Positions 26,918 through 29,785 of a stretch of DNA of 29,785 nt are shown piece by piece (positions within the stretch are counted from its first letter, which is position 1; each line of letters begins with the position of its first letter). The position numbers and the translations under genes were made by a program. Source of the stretch: an uncultured Oceanospirillales bacterium (GTDB taxonomy: Bacteria; Pseudomonadota; Gammaproteobacteria; Pseudomonadales; Litorivicinaceae); the NCBI GenBank assembly GCA_913061245.1, contig CAJXTO010000004.1:1-29785 (forward strand), given 5' to 3'. The notes under the pieces are model-generated. The model saw only the letters and a list, made by a program, of their open reading frames with translations. It did not search any database and was not told where the DNA came from.

Positions 26918-28056
26918 GCCGTACTCCTTAATTGAGAAACTGCGTTCGTAAGCGTATCGATCAGGATAGAGACTTCATCCGCCGTCGTCATCCGTCCCAA
27001 ACTGATCCGCAAAGAGGATAGCCCTTCATGTCGATTAAGTCCCATGGACTGAAGGACATGTGATGGTTCAATGGTTGCTGAGTTACATGCGCTTCCGGTT
27101 GAAACCGCAATTTGCGGCATCGCAGCCATTAAACGCTCAGCGTCAACCTGATCGACCGTAATATTTAAAATATGGGGGACACCGCGCACACCATTGCACC
27201 GTATACCTCCAAGTTCATCAATCGCCAATTCAATGCGATCGCGAAACTGATTCAAATGCTCAATTTCCGCCCCACTTTCGACACTGGCAATTCGATATGC
27301 TTCACCCATGCCTACAATCTGATGCGTGGGTAGCGTCCCTGAACGCATCCCACGTTCATGCTGGCCACCGTGCTGCTGCTCAGAAACCCGACATGAACCT
27401 CGACGCACATAGAGTGCTCCGATTCCTTTAGGACCATAGGTTTTGTGAGCCGATAGCGAACCAAGATCAATGCCTAGCGAATCCACTGTCCAGGGAAGTT
27501 TACCGACCGACTGCGCCAAATCAGAGTGCATCAAAGCACCGGCTTGATGCGCCATTTTTGCAATGTCAGCAATCGGCTGAATGACGCCTGTTTCATTATT
27601 GACCAGCATCACAGATACCAAAAGCACCCTGTCATCAAGCACTTCAGCCAATGAATCGAGACTGAGCAGTCCATTTGATTCTGGTTTCAGATAAATCACA
27701 TCTGCATGACGGAGATGGGCGCAGGTATCGAGGACTGCTTTATGCTCGGTTTCCATAGTGATGATTTTGTTTCGACCCGTGCTTTCTGCCATTGCTTCAA
27801 GCACACCCCGAATCGCCAAGTTATCAGATTCGGTCGCACCGCTCGTCCACACGATTTCCCGGGGATCCGCGCCAATCGTTTCAGCAACCATGGAGCGCGC
27901 CCATTCGACTTCTTCAGAGGCCATCCAGCCGAATCCGTGCGTCGTTGACGCTGGATTTCCAAAGGTGCCATCTGCGCCCAAGCAGGCTCTCATTTTATCA
28001 ATAACACGCGGATCGACCGGAGTCGTCGATGCGTTATCAAAATACGCAGTCATCAT
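26914..28056 (-). CDS. iscS: Cysteine desulfurase IscS, lacking the usual C-terminal tail
   Basis: A PLP enzyme that takes sulfur from cysteine as a persulfide. The PLP lysine is K205 (SAHKTYGPKG) and the active-site cysteine is C324 in the long mobile loop STGSACNSATIEPSHVL, the group I (IscS/NifS) type. The HERGMRSGTL and HQIVGMGEAYRIA segments are typical of IscS itself. The protein has 380 residues against about 404 in E. coli. The missing part is the C-terminal tail (normally ending in EWAHH), a region tied to docking of the scaffold IscU. No iscR or iscU flanks it. The ATG overlaps the cysE stop; a second ATG follows directly. Confidence 0.95.
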   Translation of the reverse strand: MMTAYFDNASTTPVDPRVIDKMRACLGADGTFGNPASTTHGFGWMASEEVEWARSMVAETIGADPREIVWTSGATESDNLAIRGVLEAMAESTGRNKIITMETEHKAVLDTCAHLRHADVIYLKPESNGLLSLDSLAEVLDDRVLLVSVMLVNNETGVIQPIADIAKMAHQAGALMHSDLAQSVGKLPWTVDSLGIDLGSLSAHKTYGPKGIGALYVRRGSCRVSEQQHGGQHERGMRSGTLPTHQIVGMGEAYRIASVESGAEIEHLNQFRDRIELAIDELGGIRCNGVRGVPHILNITVDQVDAERLMAAMPQIAVSTGSACNSATIEPSHVLQSMGLNRHEGLSSLRISLGRMTTADEVSILIDTLTNAVSQLRSTA

Positions 28057-28850
28057 TCTGTCTTACCTGGCGCGCTCTCGGGCACACCCAGTTCGCCCAT
28101 CAATTCTTTTTCGTCCAGTGTCGGCAAATCTTCATCACAATACTTCGGGTTTACCTGGCACAAATGCTCTCCCATCGTATGCATTTTCTGATCGACGCGA
28201 TGCAACTGATCGAGGATTGCGTGAATAGAGCGAGCGAGCGGATCCGGCACATCCTCACCCAGTGCATACAAATCGAACCCAGCCTTTTCATGCATATCGC
28301 GACGGCGTTTTTCCACTTCAAACTCAGGATCGGCTTGTCCTTTTGTCACAAACCGAGCAGGGATACCCATTGCTGTGGCCTCTGATGGTACCGGACGCGT
28401 CACCACAGCATTTGATCCAATACGCGCACCCTCTCCAATTTCAATTGGACCCAAGACCTTGGCTCCGGCACCCACAACAACCCGGTCTTTAAGCGTAGGG
28501 TGGCGCTTACCTGGGTTCCAAGTCGTACCTCCCAGAGTCACTCCATGGTAGAGCGTACAGTCATCGCCAATTTCGGCAGTCTCACCGATGACGACTCCCA
28601 TCCCATGATCAATGAAAAACCGTCGCCCGATCCTCGCGCCAGGATGGATCTCAATCCCTGTCAAAAAGCGAGATGTCTGGGCGATAAAACGTGCGAACCA
28701 TTTGAGACCTCGACACCATAGCCAATGCGATAAACGATGGATCCAGATGGCATGAAGACCTGGACTCGTGGTAACAACTTCGAACCAATGACGAGCAGCA
28801 GGATCACGATCAAAAACCGCACGAACATCTTCCCGCATTCCGTTAAACAT
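28053..28850 (-). CDS. cysE: Serine O-acetyltransferase
   Basis: CysE acetylates serine with acetyl-CoA, the first step of cysteine synthesis. The left-handed beta-helix hexapeptide repeats are plain from about residue 66 on (GIEIHPGARIG, then IDHGMGVVIGETAEIGDD). I chose the ATG at 28850 (265 residues, beginning MFNGMREDVRAVF), which fits the pseudomonad protein. An adjacent ATG at 28853 is possible, and GGAG lies just upstream. A reading frame continues back to 28925 but begins at TTG inside trmJ and is atypical. The start overlaps the end of trmJ. The trmJ-cysE-isc order is known in pseudomonads; here cysE runs straight into iscS. Confidence 0.95.
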   Translation of the reverse strand: MFNGMREDVRAVFDRDPAARHWFEVVTTSPGLHAIWIHRLSHWLWCRGLKWFARFIAQTSRFLTGIEIHPGARIGRRFFIDHGMGVVIGETAEIGDDCTLYHGVTLGGTTWNPGKRHPTLKDRVVVGAGAKVLGPIEIGEGARIGSNAVVTRPVPSEATAMGIPARFVTKGQADPEFEVEKRRRDMHEKAGFDLYALGEDVPDPLARSIHAILDQLHRVDQKMHTMGEHLCQVNPKYCDEDLPTLDEKELMGELGVPESAPGKTE

Positions 28851-29700
28851 CATCCTGCTCTCCGTCCTCAAATCCATAATTCTCCTGAATAGTCCTTTGA
28901 TTGGTGGGCGGGTCCATCTTTTCAATGCTATTTAAGATGCCGCGCAGAATATTGATTTCTACACGGTCAACACGTGCGCGGTTAAAGAGTCGTCTGAGTC
29001 TTGCCATTCCCAACATCGGATTTTTTGGATCGAGGAAACCACTGTGCCGAGTGGCCCGTTCAAAATGCTCAATCAAACCATCAACTTCTCGGGCGGTTGC
29101 AGGCTCCTCATCCCAAGATTCGCAACCGAACCGTTCAAGATCATAGGTCGGCGGCCATGATTCTTTCGATTCGATACCGCTTCGACCCTGACGATCTAAA
29201 AATGCTATACGAAGCTCATAGGACATAACCTGTACTGCCGAGCCGAGATTGAGACTCGAATACTCAGGATTTGCAGGAATCTCGATATGGTAATGACACC
29301 GCGCGAGTTGTTCGTTCAATAGCCCGCACTCCTCTCGTCCATAACAAATCGCAACACGACCTTTTTCAGCTTCCTCAATCAAAAGAGGCGCGATTTGTCG
29401 AGGAGTGACATGTGGATACGCAAGCGAACGCAAACGGGCTGAAGTGCCCACAACAAGTCGACAATCTGCGATCGCATCATCAAAGGTCTCATATAAAGAC
29501 GCTCCATTCAGCACATCAAGCGCACCTGACGCTCGCGCTGAAGCGATTGGTGAGGGATAATCATCCGGACTGACCAGTCGACACGACGCTAGCCCCATTG
29601 TTTTTAAAGACCGCGCTACGGCTCCGATGTTTCCCGGATGAGAAGGCGAGGCTAAAACCGAGATCAAATTACTCGGCAGGCTATCGGGGAGTTCGTCCAA
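28843..29700 (-). CDS. trmJ: tRNA (cytidine/uridine-2'-O-)-methyltransferase TrmJ
   Basis: A SPOUT-family methylase that adds a 2'-O-methyl group at position 32 of several tRNAs. The N-terminal LASPSHPGNIGAVARSLKTMG segment and the knot-forming YGREECGLLNEQL and IPANPEYSSLNLGSAVQ segments are characteristic. The 285 residues exceed E. coli TrmJ (about 246), owing to a longer C-terminal tail. The start is TTG at 29700: in-frame stops lie just upstream, no ATG fits the conserved N-terminus, and AAAGGA is seven bases before it. It is the first gene of the long minus-strand run and diverges from a possible gene at the right edge. Confidence 0.95.
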   Translation of the reverse strand: MDELPDSLPSNLISVLASPSHPGNIGAVARSLKTMGLASCRLVSPDDYPSPIASARASGALDVLNGASLYETFDDAIADCRLVVGTSARLRSLAYPHVTPRQIAPLLIEEAEKGRVAICYGREECGLLNEQLARCHYHIEIPANPEYSSLNLGSAVQVMSYELRIAFLDRQGRSGIESKESWPPTYDLERFGCESWDEEPATAREVDGLIEHFERATRHSGFLDPKNPMLGMARLRRLFNRARVDRVEINILRGILNSIEKMDPPTNQRTIQENYGFEDGEQDDV

Positions 29701-29729
29701 ACTGGTATCCTTTTATGTTTACAGCCAAG

Positions 29730-29735
29730 ATTATA
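29730..29735 (-). promoter_or_regulatory. Candidate -10 element for trmJ and downstream genes
   Basis: A perfect TATAAT on the minus strand, 29 bases before the trmJ TTG, would place a transcript start near 29723 and leave a short leader containing the AAAGGA ribosome binding site. No clear -35 hexamer is seen at 16-18 bp, so the promoter may be weak, activator-dependent or a chance match. Confidence 0.4.
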
Positions 29736-29738
29736 GCG

Positions 29739-29785
29739 ATGCATCCGTCTAATTCACTCCTAGTTCCTATTCTTCACAAACATGG
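29739..29785 (+). CDS. Possible 5' end of a divergent gene, perhaps suhB (partial)
   Basis: An open frame starts at ATG 29739 (an in-frame ATG at 29715 is an alternative) and runs off the window, giving MHPSNSLLVPILHKH. In E. coli and pseudomonads suhB lies divergent from trmJ, and E. coli SuhB also starts MHP. Beyond those three residues the match is weak, and no Shine-Dalgarno sequence is seen. The call is mainly positional. Confidence 0.3.
   Translation, partial: MHPSNSLLVPILHKH

Noticed and set aside
28851..28925. Longer cysE frame beginning inside trmJ
   Set aside because: It begins at TTG and adds a basic stretch not seen in the family; the ATG at 28850 with GGAG upstream fits the pseudomonad CysE N-terminus.

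Overview
This window is chromosomal DNA of a free-living gammaproteobacterium. Gene order resembles Pseudomonas and Oceanospirillales-type genomes. Base composition looks close to half G+C by eye (not counted). I see no rRNA, tRNA, insertion sequence, prophage or CRISPR array. There are 31 complete protein genes and one possible 5' fragment at the right edge. Thirty genes lie on the minus strand and only smrB on the plus strand. No gene-free gap exceeds about 76 bp, and many neighbours overlap by 1 to 17 nt, so the genome looks compact.

Reading along the minus strand from the right, block 1 (29700 to 17393) is trmJ, cysE, iscS, iscA, ndk, rlmN, a pilF/pilW-like lipoprotein gene, rodZ, ispG, hisS, yfgM, bamB, der. 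This order is familiar from pseudomonads, with one striking difference. The usual isc cluster (iscR-iscS-iscU-iscA-hscB-hscA-fdx) is reduced here to iscS and iscA, and the IscS protein lacks its usual C-terminal tail. Block 1 meets the lone plus-strand gene smrB tail to tail with no spacer.

Block 2 (16758 to 13571) diverges from smrB and holds prmB, aroC and an MFS transporter gene. Block 3 (13504 to 17) follows after a 66-bp gap: leuC, leuD, leuB, asd, a degenerate asd paralogue (usg-like), fimV, truA, trpF, trpB, trpA, accD, folC, a SPOR-domain gene (dedD-like), cvpA. It probably continues into purF, whose ribosome binding site appears to sit at the left edge.

The genes are mostly housekeeping. 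They cover leucine, aspartate-family, tryptophan, chorismate, folate, fatty-acid and isoprenoid biosynthesis; cysteine and sulfur supply; tRNA and rRNA modification; outer-membrane assembly; and cell shape and polarity. The points most worth a second look are the eroded isc cluster with its tail-less IscS, several TTG start codons set in TTGA stop/start overlaps, stop codons fused to Shine-Dalgarno sequences through leuC-leuD-leuB-asd, an 84-bp hexamer repeat in fimV, and a possibly leaderless divergent promoter between prmB and smrB. I found no clearly novel defence or biosynthetic system.
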